This document shows, piece after piece, positions 1 to 8,273 of a stretch of DNA of 41,011 nucleotides. The notes beneath the pieces are model-generated. The model had not been told where the DNA came from. It worked only from the letters and a program-made list of their open reading frames with translations, and searched no databases. The position numbers were made by a program, and so were the translations under genes. Position 1 is the first letter of the stretch. The number at the start of each line of letters is the position of its first letter. Source of the DNA: Saprospiraceae bacterium (GTDB taxonomy: Bacteria; Bacteroidota; Bacteroidia; Chitinophagales; Saprospiraceae); contig JANQRV010000206.1 of NCBI GenBank assembly GCA_028284395.1, positions 1 to 41,011 of the forward strand, given 5' to 3'.

Positions 1-76
1 CAGAGTTATGCCAGAGCATAATGAGGATTTTTGTAACACCGTCAAAGGAAAAAAGAGCCCATCAGAATCAGGCAAA

Positions 77-1366
77 TTAAATTGATGACTTACTTAACAC
101 AATTGCCAATACAAAGATGAATAGCATAATTACGCTCGCTGACATGAAAATCACAGGTCCGATCAGCCCAAACAGAACTCCCCCAAGAATTAACCCAAAT
201 ATACTGGCCAAACTACCCATACTACTCGCATACCCCTGGATGGTACCCTGAATTTTTGGAGTACCAGTCCTGGACAAAATCGCCAGAAAACTGGGCCACA
301 TCAATCCGTTGCCGACCGAAAGGGCAAAATTTGCTGCATAAATACTGATCATATCACCCATGGGCAACAACATGAAATTGATGCCAATCAAAAAGGCACC
401 AACAATCACCAAACGTGCATCCGATACTTTATCCGCCAGATAAGATAATACCGGCCCCTGGACAAAAACCATGATTACACTGGAAATGGTCAGGAACAGA
501 CCTAATTGGGCGGATGACCAACCTAAATTTTGAGAGACATAAACCGGAAAACAGGAATAAAAAAAACTGAATCCCAAAAAAGTTAAAAAATAGATCCCAA
601 ACAAGATGGGAATATTTCGCTGGCGCAGTACCGATCGCAATCCCGTGTCGGGGCAATTCTCCATCTGATAGCATTCCTTATGCTCAATCTGGAAAATTTT
701 GCCCAATTTAAAGTCTTTGAGGTCAACTTTCACCAATTCTTCCTTTGACTCCGGCAAATAAGTTCGAATGACAAAAATAGCGATCAATGAAATGATGGCT
801 GCTACAATGATGGGTAACAATTCTCCGTAAATCGTCCCCGCCAGAACACTGGCCAACGCTGGCCCAATCATAAATCCAAAACTCGTAGAAGAAGCCATTT
901 TTCCGAAATTAGCTTTGCGATTATGGTCTTCGGATATATCCGAAAGGTAGGCATTGGCCACCGAGACATTCCCGCCAGTCAGCCCATCCAGTGCCCTGGC
1001 CAAAAACAGCAACAGCAAGGGGAAACTGAGCAAGAAAGATCCCGTTAGGGTGTTGTCCAGTCTCCATAATGGTGTGACTGGCAAAAGCAGAGCAACGATA
1101 AAAATCCCCCAAGCCACCAAGGTCCCTATCTGGCTGATCAACAACACACGCTTACGCCCAATCCGGTCGGACCATCTCCCTAAAAGTGGTGCTCCCAGCA
1201 ACTGAAAAGCCGGATAAATAGATCCCAATAATCCGTACACAAAACCGTTTCCACCCATATCGCCAACCAAGAAGACCAGAATAGGAAGCACGATACTATA
1301 ACCGAGCATACCAATGAAATTGACCAGTAGAACAGGAAAAATTGGAATCTTCGAGCGGACATTCAT
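77..1366 (-). CDS. MFS permease, drug/H+ antiporter type (TetA-like)
   Basis: A 429-residue inner-membrane protein with about 12 hydrophobic segments. The MFS motif A lies in the first cytoplasmic loop (GRWSDRIGRKR, about residues 63-73). A motif-C-like GFMIGPALA in the fifth segment is typical of proton-coupled efflux antiporters. A hydrophilic central loop at about residues 205-245 separates the two six-helix halves and carries two cysteines. These features place it among TetA/multidrug exporters; the substrate cannot be read from sequence. The ATG at 1366 starts just before the first membrane segment. It lies 26 bp downstream of the T9SS repeat protein on the same strand, so the two may be cotranscribed, although no functional link is obvious. 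No convincing terminator is seen in bases 1-76. Confidence 0.9.
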   Translation of the reverse strand: MNVRSKIPIFPVLLVNFIGMLGYSIVLPILVFLVGDMGGNGFVYGLLGSIYPAFQLLGAPLLGRWSDRIGRKRVLLISQIGTLVAWGIFIVALLLPVTPLWRLDNTLTGSFLLSFPLLLLFLARALDGLTGGNVSVANAYLSDISEDHNRKANFGKMASSTSFGFMIGPALASVLAGTIYGELLPIIVAAIISLIAIFVIRTYLPESKEELVKVDLKDFKLGKIFQIEHKECYQMENCPDTGLRSVLRQRNIPILFGIYFLTFLGFSFFYSCFPVYVSQNLGWSSAQLGLFLTISSVIMVFVQGPVLSYLADKVSDARLVIVGAFLIGINFMLLPMGDMISIYAANFALSVGNGLMWPSFLAILSRTGTPKIQGTIQGYASSMGSLASIFGLILGGVLFGLIGPVIFMSASVIMLFIFVLAIVLSKSSI

Positions 1367-1392
1367 AATTGTTGAAACTAGTTATTAAGAAT

Positions 1393-2904
1393 TTACCTTT
1401 TCACAAATCGCCCCCATTTCTCCACCCCATTACCCCGAAGCAAAAGCAGGTATGACCCGGGTAGTAAGGAGGCAACCGAAAGTGAAGGTTGGTCCATGTT
1501 GGAAGAAAATAGTTGTCGTCCGGATAAATCGTATACCGTGGCTTCCATCTGCCCTTCGCTGTTCTCCCAATCGTTCCATCCGATGAATAGCTCTTTCTGA
1601 ACCGGGTTTGGGTACAGGCCAACAGAAAGTTGGGATTCAATGGGAATATGCGATGGTTCGAGTCCCGGTCCGATCTTAAAAACATTGTCACTATCCATTC
1701 CCATAATATAGGCGTTTCCGGCTCCGTCTGCCAATATTTTACCGGGTTTGATGAGGCGTTGGCGATCACCCGCACCAGTAAAATCGATGATTTCCGTAAT
1801 TCCGCCCTCCGGCGTAACCCGAAAAGCATTGGTACTGAGCGATCCAATCACATAGACGGTCCCGGATGGGTCCACCGTCATATCCAGCGGCCCTTGTAGA
1901 ATCTCGCCATCGTGATCACCCGAAAAGTCGATGATTTCTGTAATGGACTCTTCAGGTGTTATTTGGAATACGTTGTGACTGGCCTTCCCCAAAACATAGA
2001 CATTACCGGACAAGTCGACGACGATGTCCTGCGGATCAATGAGCTTATTAACACCATCACCGTCAAAGTTGATGATTTCTGTGATTTCGCCGTCTGGAGT
2101 TATTCTGAAGACATTGTGGCTCTGGCTTCCCAAAATATATACATTGCCGCTAGCATCTACTTCAATGTCACGGGGGGCCTGCAAACGCTCCTGCTCTCCC
2201 GCACCGTCAAAATTGATGATTTGTAGCACATTGCCTTCTTGATCTACCCTGAATGCATTGTTAGACTGTAGGCCAATGACGTAGGCATTGCCCCCCTCAT
2301 CGATGACAATATCATAGGGATTCACCAATTGATTGCCCAAGCCGTCCCCTTGATCGTCAAGTAGTTCGGTGACGGTGCCCTCCGGCGTAATTTTCAAGAC
2401 ATTATTCGTTTCCTTGGCCAATACGTATAGATTACCCACGTCATCGATCTCAATGTCTTGTGGTTTCCTCATTTTTGCATCGGTTCCGGCACCGTCAAAA
2501 TCAACGACCTCCGTTACTGTTCCATCCTCGTCGATGCGCAATACATTGTTGCTCACCGTGCCCAATACAAAGACCCGGCCGCTCTGGTCGACTTCGAGAT
2601 CACGAGGTTCTCGCAAAAAGTTGCCGTTGTCATCCCCTCCCTGATCTACAATTTCGGTGATGACTCCCTGAGGAGTGACCTTAAAGACATTGCCGGATGA
2701 CAAACCAGCTACATACACATTTCCCAAATGATCGAGTGTAAAATCTACTGGTTCTGAAAGTCGGTTCATTTGCCCATCTCCACTAAAATTGATAATTTCT
2801 GTAATGGGTTGAGCGCTTAGAATTGAAGTTGAAAACAGGAGTAACCACCATCCGAGTTGGATGATGAAATGGTCCTTCATGAGTCGTGCGAATGGTTTGT
2901 TCAT
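1393..2904 (-). CDS. T9SS-secreted NHL/SMP-30-like beta-propeller repeat protein
   Basis: A 503-residue exported protein. A signal peptide ends near residue 31 (LLLFSTSILSAQ). If translation starts at the second ATG (residue 9, codon at 2880) the signal has a more usual length; both starts are possible. From about residue 34 there are eight tandem repeats of about 48 residues, each built like ITEIINFxGDG...L..P.DI.VD..GNVYV.G..S.NVF.I.P.G. These resemble NHL/Vgb-type beta-propeller blades, so an eight-bladed or closed propeller is inferred. The C terminus (from YPNPV, about residue 428) is a type A T9SS sorting domain ending WGRFVKR, so the protein should cross the outer membrane and be released or anchored at the surface. 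Ligand unknown. Confidence 0.85.
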   Translation of the reverse strand: MNKPFARLMKDHFIIQLGWWLLLFSTSILSAQPITEIINFSGDGQMNRLSEPVDFTLDHLGNVYVAGLSSGNVFKVTPQGVITEIVDQGGDDNGNFLREPRDLEVDQSGRVFVLGTVSNNVLRIDEDGTVTEVVDFDGAGTDAKMRKPQDIEIDDVGNLYVLAKETNNVLKITPEGTVTELLDDQGDGLGNQLVNPYDIVIDEGGNAYVIGLQSNNAFRVDQEGNVLQIINFDGAGEQERLQAPRDIEVDASGNVYILGSQSHNVFRITPDGEITEIINFDGDGVNKLIDPQDIVVDLSGNVYVLGKASHNVFQITPEESITEIIDFSGDHDGEILQGPLDMTVDPSGTVYVIGSLSTNAFRVTPEGGITEIIDFTGAGDRQRLIKPGKILADGAGNAYIMGMDSDNVFKIGPGLEPSHIPIESQLSVGLYPNPVQKELFIGWNDWENSEGQMEATVYDLSGRQLFSSNMDQPSLSVASLLPGSYLLLLRGNGVEKWGRFVKR

Positions 2905-3049
2905 GATCGATGTTTTGATTCGAAGGATGCTTAGACTTTGTTTTTGTTACCGAAAGATAAATATTAAACATATTCTTTATTTTAGAACGCGATATTTACC
3001 AGGATGATTTACAGTTTGGCAATTTTGCTCTAATTTTAAAGTGTTTGCT
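2905..3049. other. Divergent intergenic region
   Basis: 145 bp separating the repeat-protein gene (leftward) from the deacetylase gene (rightward); it must hold both promoters. On the minus strand a near match to the Bacteroidota -7 element (TATCTTTC, one base off TAnnTTTG) is present around 2953-2960. No perfect promoter match or RNA structure was found. Confidence 0.4.
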
Positions 3050-3841
3050 ATGACCGGTAAAAGTTTTTTGTTCGTTCTGATCTGTCTTTGGAGTGAGCAA
3101 GCATTTGCCCAAAAAGACATTGATCCGACCTTTTGGAATCATGCCCAATTCCGGTTTGGCGGTCTGGAGCGGGCAGATACAACACAACAAATCATCTATC
3201 TGATGTTTACCGGCGGCGACTATAATGACGGGCGAAAAAAAGTACCCCGATTCCTTAAAAAGAAAAAAGTAAAAGCTCATTTCTTTTTTACCGGCGATTT
3301 TTATCGATTGCCCGAGAACAAGTCTGCCATCCGAAAACTAAAAAAGCACGGGCATTACCTTGGAGCTCATTCCGACAAGCATCTCCTTTATGCTGCTTGG
3401 GAAAACCGTGATTCTCTATTGGTAACAAAAGAAGTTTTCCGGGATGATCTTTTACAGAATTATGATGAAATGGCCGTCCACGGAATTTCCGAAAGTTCCG
3501 CGCCATACTTTATGCCACCTTATGAGTGGTACAATCAACAAATTAGTGACTGGACCACTGAAATGGGATTGCAACTCATCAACTTCACACCGGGCACTAG
3601 ATCCAATGCAGATTACACCACTCCGAAAATGGGCAAAATTTACATTTCCAGCGATGAGATTTACCAGCGGATCCTTGATTACGAAAGCAATTCTTCCGCG
3701 GGACTTAATGGATTCCTACTCCTCATTCACATCGGAACCCATCCAGACCGTACGGATAAATTTTACGATCGACTTCCGGAATTGATCGAAGAATTGCGAA
3801 GCCGAGGTTATCGATTTTCGTTGCTGCCAACCGGGTCATAA
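3050..3841 (+). CDS. Secreted polysaccharide deacetylase (NodB/CE4-like)
   Basis: A 263-residue protein with a cleavable signal peptide (KSFLFVLICLWSEQAFA) and one NodB-homology domain. Motif 1 is replaced by FTGGDYNDG instead of the usual TFDDG. Motif 2 is HSDKH (HSxxH zinc ligands) and motif 3 PPYEWYN. The block LNGFLLLIHIGTHPDRTDKFY near the end corresponds to the usual LxH motif. These point to metal-dependent removal of N- or O-acetyl groups from a polysaccharide in the periplasm or outside the cell. The ATG at 3050 is preferred over GTG at 3041 because it opens directly onto the signal peptide. The last six bases overlap the convergent acetyltransferase gene. Substrate (chitin-like, peptidoglycan or other) is not determinable. 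Confidence 0.85.
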   Translation: MTGKSFLFVLICLWSEQAFAQKDIDPTFWNHAQFRFGGLERADTTQQIIYLMFTGGDYNDGRKKVPRFLKKKKVKAHFFFTGDFYRLPENKSAIRKLKKHGHYLGAHSDKHLLYAAWENRDSLLVTKEVFRDDLLQNYDEMAVHGISESSAPYFMPPYEWYNQQISDWTTEMGLQLINFTPGTRSNADYTTPKMGKIYISSDEIYQRILDYESNSSAGLNGFLLLIHIGTHPDRTDKFYDRLPELIEELRSRGYRFSLLPTGS

Positions 3842-5023
3842 CTTCATCCTAACTCCCTTAGCGGTCAACCATCGTGCCAACCAAAGGATCAGGACTGAAA
3901 AGACAACAGCTCGCATAAATCCCGGCAACCCGGAATTGAAATACCTAGGAAGATAAGAAAAGCCTACGATGCTGTAGAATAAAGGCGGCAAGAGGTAGGT
4001 AAGCAATGGATTTTCACCGGCAGGTCGGAGGAAGTTTGCCCACGATTTTATGCTTTTAACGTCGACCAGCCAATAAATCACAGGAAAGACTACCATACAA
4101 ATGGCTGCCGAATAAAGGGTCCAGGCCGGCGTCGCCAAGTTTTTCGAGATCCCGCCAAACGGTCGAACAAAGTAACCAGTAACTGCCATTAGGAGCCCTA
4201 ACAGCAACATGTTGCGAATTTTTTGTATCGGTTTCTGACGCATACCCCCTAATGTCAATATCAGGGAGCAGACTATTCCGGAAAGCACAATGATAGCATG
4301 CGCGATGTGCTTTGCCTCTTGCTTAAACCAGCTAAGATGGGTATTAACCAGCGGCAGGTCGCTCCAAAGCAAGACCAGTATCAGCGACAGAGCAATCAGG
4401 GAACCTCCAATAGCGAGCAGGTTTTCTTTAGCCAGCCAAAACACGATCAGGGCAATCAGGTACGCCCAACCAATTAAGCCTAAAATTCCCCACCAACTGG
4501 GCGTCATTCCCACAACAGTTCCATTCATGGTCTTGCGGTAAGTCGCAAACAAGATAATCAAAGTAGCGATGCCCAGACCTTGCAATGTGCGAAAACGCAC
4601 TTGCTGATTCTCGGTGATCGATTTTGGGTAGTTGTTCCAAATCAAAATAGCAGCAATATAAAAGGCGGGAGTCCAAATGGATTTTGGGATAAGGCTCGCT
4701 GTTGAATTCATCTCTGCGGAATTGACCATATAAACGCCCAGTATCAGCAAGCCCAATGTCCGGATCAAAGCGTGTTGCCAAAAACGAACGGGGTCTGAAT
4801 CTTTGGCCAGGCGGTGGCGAACGGCAAAGGGAATGGCCATACCGACAATGAAAAGAAAGGCGGGAAATACCACATCGACAAAGGTCATACCATCAACATT
4901 AGGGGGTACGTGTTTCATCCAAGCGGGGATGTTGGCCACCCCGGCCAGGTCATTTACGAAGACCATTAAAAAGATGGTTAGTCCGCGAAAAATATCGATG
5001 GAAAGAATTCTATGTTGATTCAT
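3836..5023 (-). CDS. COG4299/DUF5009 membrane acetyltransferase (HGSNAT-like)
   Basis: A 395-residue integral membrane protein with about ten hydrophobic segments. It opens with R-x-L-S-x-D-x-x-R-G-L-T-x-x-L-M-V-F-V-N and has KHVPPNVDGMTFVDVVFPAFLF shortly after. These are hallmarks of the family containing lysosomal heparan-alpha-glucosaminide N-acetyltransferase and bacterial NagX; the His in this segment aligns by motif with the catalytic His of HGSNAT. Expected role: passing an acetyl group from cytoplasmic acetyl-CoA across the membrane to a terminal glucosamine. It starts 12 bp after the GH9 gene, so the two form an operon. Its stop codon overlaps that of the convergent deacetylase gene. 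Family assignment is firm; the substrate is inferred. Confidence 0.85.
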   Translation of the reverse strand: MNQHRILSIDIFRGLTIFLMVFVNDLAGVANIPAWMKHVPPNVDGMTFVDVVFPAFLFIVGMAIPFAVRHRLAKDSDPVRFWQHALIRTLGLLILGVYMVNSAEMNSTASLIPKSIWTPAFYIAAILIWNNYPKSITENQQVRFRTLQGLGIATLIILFATYRKTMNGTVVGMTPSWWGILGLIGWAYLIALIVFWLAKENLLAIGGSLIALSLILVLLWSDLPLVNTHLSWFKQEAKHIAHAIIVLSGIVCSLILTLGGMRQKPIQKIRNMLLLGLLMAVTGYFVRPFGGISKNLATPAWTLYSAAICMVVFPVIYWLVDVKSIKSWANFLRPAGENPLLTYLLPPLFYSIVGFSYLPRYFNSGLPGFMRAVVFSVLILWLARWLTAKGVRMKL

Positions 5024-5035
5024 ACTGTATTCAAT

Positions 5036-6811
5036 TCAATTGGTGCCACTCCAAAATGCCATCATTAAAATGGCATCCGCGGTCCCATCCATGGTCGGTT
5101 CGTTGGTTGCGTAATCGCCAATGTCATCGTGATAGACTACAAAATCATTTTGAAAGAGGAGAAATTCATCCGGTTCGTTAAGCACCAATCCCTTGAGATA
5201 ATTATGAATGGTCCGGAAAATAGGACCGTCGACCAATCCGCCCGGTGGCGTTTTACCAAGTAGTGCACGTGGAGGTAAATGGACGTCCAGCGGGGTTTCT
5301 CCATCCCTTGGTATGCCGGTAAACATGCTAGTACCCCAGGGGTTTCTACCCAAAAGCCAATCCCGATGCAACAACATGGCTGCATGATATTGTCGGTCTC
5401 CGCTCATTTGTTCATAGAGTAAAACCTGCGTGATAAAATTAACCATTAAGTTATTCGAACACCATAAGAATGGTACACCGACCCCATATGCATTGGTCTT
5501 GCCTCTGGCCAACACTTTTTCGATGTTCGCCTGGTACCAGAGCAGCAACTGAGCTTTAACGGAATCCGGTGCCACCTGGAAAAGGGAATAGTGCGCCGCA
5601 TTCATGAAAGGATACTTTTGATAATGCATCATCGTGTCACGAGCCATCCAACCTTCTTCTTTGATCAGATAGGCATAATGAATGGCGTCTTTCAAATAAG
5701 TGGAATCACCGGTCAATCGAAAGAGTTCGGCAGCTCCCCATTCCATATCATCGGCCCAGGTATCTTCATTGTATCGATAAGGTGCTCCGTATGAATTCCC
5801 CTGCTGGTACCCTTCTTTAGCTTTTCCCAATTGATAAAGCTCTATGGCTGCCTGCTTGCACCGGGTAGCAAATGATTCATCGAGTCCAGTCTGCTTCCAG
5901 ATACGAGCCCCCATTGCTAGTGCAGCGGCCGAACGGCCGGCGAGATTGGCCACTCCCGTAGCTTTGCTTTTCCATTTCCCTAATCCCTGTGGTTGTCCGT
6001 TAGCAAAGTAAGCGGCGCGATAGGAATTAGGGCCCCAGCCATATGCTGCATTGTCCTGATGCGGGAATTTAAATCCCCGGTGATCGCGATCATCCGCAAT
6101 CTGATGAATGAGCCAATCTTTTTTTGGATGCAGCTTCAGGATCCACTCCAGGCCCCATTTCGCTTCATCCAGGACATCTACGATCCCATTGGGGTACGGG
6201 TGACCGATTTCATCCACCTGGTCTTTAAATTTGTCCTTCGCCAACTCATAGGCCAACAACATACGAGCGGTCGCATTGGAACCCGTAATGAGGTACTTCA
6301 ATTGATCGCCGGCATCGTGCCAACCTCCCGTAAAATCATAGTAGGTAGAATCCTCTACCGGTGCATAAAATATTCGACCATCACTTTGGTGGCAAACGAT
6401 ATCAAAATAAGGGTTGTAACCGCACCGTTGCTGGCGCATAAAAGCGAGCAGATCCTCCTGGTATTCTCCATAGGAATGTGTATCGATGATGAATTCAATG
6501 GATTGCGAAGCCCCTGACTTGATGCGATATTTGCCCGACTTCATCAGGTTACTAAAGTCGATGGTATATTGAAACGGATAAGCACCCCATGTTTTCCGTT
6601 CGATGGCCATGGGGGAATACGTTGCAACTACTTGATTCGTTCGGACGTCCACCAAGGAGGCCTTATCTTCAATCGGTTGCTTCGACATCAACAGTGCCAC
6701 CTTCTCATCGGCGGGCAAGTAACCAACCAGATTTACTCGAATGTGAACCTCCTGTGCATTCAAAAAACTTATTAGGAATAGTAAGACGGCCGTATGCTTC
6801 ATAATTTTCAT
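5036..6811 (-). CDS. Glycoside hydrolase family 9 with N-terminal Ig-like (CelD_N) domain
   Basis: A 591-residue secreted enzyme. A short signal peptide (HTAVLLFLISFLNAQ) is followed by an Ig-like CelD_N domain (about 21-110; VNLVGYLPADEKVAL) and the (alpha/alpha)6 GH9 domain (about 115-588). The active-site segment GGWHDAGDQ supplies the nucleophilic-water aspartates (Asp166, Asp169 as base). NEPTMDGTA near the end supplies the proton-donor Glu571. The usual HPPHHR segment appears as LPPRALLG. GH9 members cleave beta-1,4-glucan, and some Vibrio-type members remove glucosamine from chito-oligosaccharides. The linked acetyltransferase and nearby deacetylase favour an amino-sugar substrate here, but this is inference. 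ATG at 6811 or 6802 are both usable. No T9SS domain; periplasmic location is likely. Confidence 0.9.
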   Translation of the reverse strand: MKIMKHTAVLLFLISFLNAQEVHIRVNLVGYLPADEKVALLMSKQPIEDKASLVDVRTNQVVATYSPMAIERKTWGAYPFQYTIDFSNLMKSGKYRIKSGASQSIEFIIDTHSYGEYQEDLLAFMRQQRCGYNPYFDIVCHQSDGRIFYAPVEDSTYYDFTGGWHDAGDQLKYLITGSNATARMLLAYELAKDKFKDQVDEIGHPYPNGIVDVLDEAKWGLEWILKLHPKKDWLIHQIADDRDHRGFKFPHQDNAAYGWGPNSYRAAYFANGQPQGLGKWKSKATGVANLAGRSAAALAMGARIWKQTGLDESFATRCKQAAIELYQLGKAKEGYQQGNSYGAPYRYNEDTWADDMEWGAAELFRLTGDSTYLKDAIHYAYLIKEEGWMARDTMMHYQKYPFMNAAHYSLFQVAPDSVKAQLLLWYQANIEKVLARGKTNAYGVGVPFLWCSNNLMVNFITQVLLYEQMSGDRQYHAAMLLHRDWLLGRNPWGTSMFTGIPRDGETPLDVHLPPRALLGKTPPGGLVDGPIFRTIHNYLKGLVLNEPDEFLLFQNDFVVYHDDIGDYATNEPTMDGTADAILMMAFWSGTN

Positions 6812-6823
6812 GTTTGCATTGAA

Positions 6824-6843
6824 GTTTTCTAAAGTTAGAAAAC
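6824..6843. promoter_or_regulatory. Inverted repeat upstream of the GH9 gene (candidate operator)
   Basis: A perfect inverted repeat with 9-bp arms (GTTTTCTAA / TTAGAAAAC) and a 2-base centre. It lies 12 bp upstream of the GH9 start codon, in the 85-bp gap after the helicase gene. Arms and spacing fit a dimeric regulator operator or a small 5' UTR hairpin; no run of T follows, so it is not a good terminator. Regulator unknown. Confidence 0.4.
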
Positions 6844-6896
6844 AAATACAAAGATTTCCAGGAAGGCGAGTGATCGTCTGGTGTTCCCCCTCATGG

Positions 6897-8207
6897 CTAA
6901 ATGATTTTCAATCGAACTTTTCTTTTTTTCAGGGTACGCTTATCCATTCTCGTTACCAATTGTGCGGCTTTAGATGCATCAATTGCCACAAAAGCACAAT
7001 CCTGTTTGAGTTCGATCGCACCGACCTCTTCTTTTTTCAACTGGCCTTGTTTGAGTAAAAAACCCGCAATATCCCCCTTCGAGATCTTATCTCTTCGCCC
7101 TCCGGATATAAAGATGGTTTTCCAGCTGGATGAAGGCAATGGCGGGGCTTCTGCTAATTCTTCGATTTCGGGCGAATCAATAAATGAAGGGAGGCGTTCC
7201 TGCTCCCATTGCAATACATAGGCCGTTCCATCCCGGTTCATTCGGGCCGTTCTTCCGTTGCGGTGGGTAAACTCCTCCTCTTTCAAGGGAAGGTGATAGT
7301 GAAGAATAAATTTAATTTCGGGAATATCGAGTCCGCGAGCTGCCAAATCTGTCGCTACAATGAGTCGATGGGTCCCATTTCGAAACTTAATCAGTACTCT
7401 TTCTCGCTCGGTCTGCTCCATACCACCAAAAAAACAGCCATGATCGATGCCGTGCTGTGCAAGAAAATTACTAACCCGCCGAATGCTATCCTTAAAATTG
7501 CAGAAGACAATGCCTGGTTTATTCCCAATGTGATGCAACGCATGGACCAGTGTTTCCAATTTGTCTTTTTGCGGAGACAATATGGTCTTTACTGACAATT
7601 GCGACACTTCCTGATCCAGGTAATTAACCACCAAGGGGTCTTTCAAACCAACGAAGCTGGGTATAAAGACTTTTGGTGTGGCGGAAGTCAGGATCTTTTT
7701 TTTAACCTTCTGGACAGCCGCACAGATTTCTTTCATCTCCAATTCAAACCCGATCTCCAACGATTTATCAAATTCATCAAGGACCAGTACCTTCACGAAA
7801 TCCGTGGAGAATGTCCCTTTGCGCAAGTGGTGAGCAATGCGGCCTGGAGTACCGATCAAAATAGCCGGTCGGTGTTTAAGCACCATTCTGTCTTTGGAGA
7901 AAGTTCTCCCTCCGTAGAAGGCATTTGTCTTGTAACCGGCTCCCATTTCTCGGGTCACCTGTTCGATCTGGATGGCCAATTCTCTGGAAGGTACGATGAT
8001 GAGCGCCTGTACTTCAGGGATGCTCCGATCCAGTTCAGCAACGATCGGCAATAAGAAGGCCAATGTCTTACCGGTGCCCGTCGGCGACAACAGGACGACT
8101 TCGGAACTGGAGTGAATAGCCAGTTTAGCCTCTTCTTGCATCGTATTCAAAGCCTCAATTCTCAATTTACGGAGAATGCTGCTTTGATTTTTGAAATCAT
8201 TTGCCAT
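6897..8207 (-). CDS. dbpA: DEAD-box RNA helicase, DbpA-like
   Basis: A 436-residue cytoplasmic ATP-dependent RNA helicase. Motif I is PTGTGKT (42-48), Ia PSRELAIQ, Ib GTPGR, II DEFD (a variant of DEAD), III SAT, V ATDLAARGLDIPE and VI HRNGRTAR. Only a remnant of the N-terminal Q motif is seen (NTMQEEA, Gln24). The last 75 residues (WKTIFISGGRRDKISKGDI...) match the DbpA C-terminal RNA-binding domain, which in E. coli DbpA recognises hairpin 92 of 23S rRNA during large-subunit assembly. The same role is inferred here. The ATG at 8207 is 66 bp from the divergent TonB receptor gene. Likely monocistronic. Confidence 0.88.
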   Translation of the reverse strand: MANDFKNQSSILRKLRIEALNTMQEEAKLAIHSSSEVVLLSPTGTGKTLAFLLPIVAELDRSIPEVQALIIVPSRELAIQIEQVTREMGAGYKTNAFYGGRTFSKDRMVLKHRPAILIGTPGRIAHHLRKGTFSTDFVKVLVLDEFDKSLEIGFELEMKEICAAVQKVKKKILTSATPKVFIPSFVGLKDPLVVNYLDQEVSQLSVKTILSPQKDKLETLVHALHHIGNKPGIVFCNFKDSIRRVSNFLAQHGIDHGCFFGGMEQTERERVLIKFRNGTHRLIVATDLAARGLDIPEIKFILHYHLPLKEEEFTHRNGRTARMNRDGTAYVLQWEQERLPSFIDSPEIEELAEAPPLPSSSWKTIFISGGRRDKISKGDIAGFLLKQGQLKKEEVGAIELKQDCAFVAIDASKAAQLVTRMDKRTLKKRKVRLKII

Positions 8208-8273
8208 GCAGACAAAGCTAATGAGAAAAGTGGATTATTTTTTTTTCAGTCCGAATGTCCTAGATTTGAAATC

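Noticed and set aside
6..21. Small hairpin TTATGC/GCATAA as a terminator of the MFS gene
   Set aside because: Stem of only 6 bp, AT-rich and without a T run on the minus strand.
8261..8268. TAGATTTG as promoter of the TonB receptor
   Set aside because: No TTG at the required distance upstream, and it would give an almost leaderless transcript; kept only as a remark.
8112..8273. N-terminal extension of the TonB receptor to a GTG at 8112
   Set aside because: It would lie inside the divergent helicase gene and place the signal peptide 54 residues from the N terminus.
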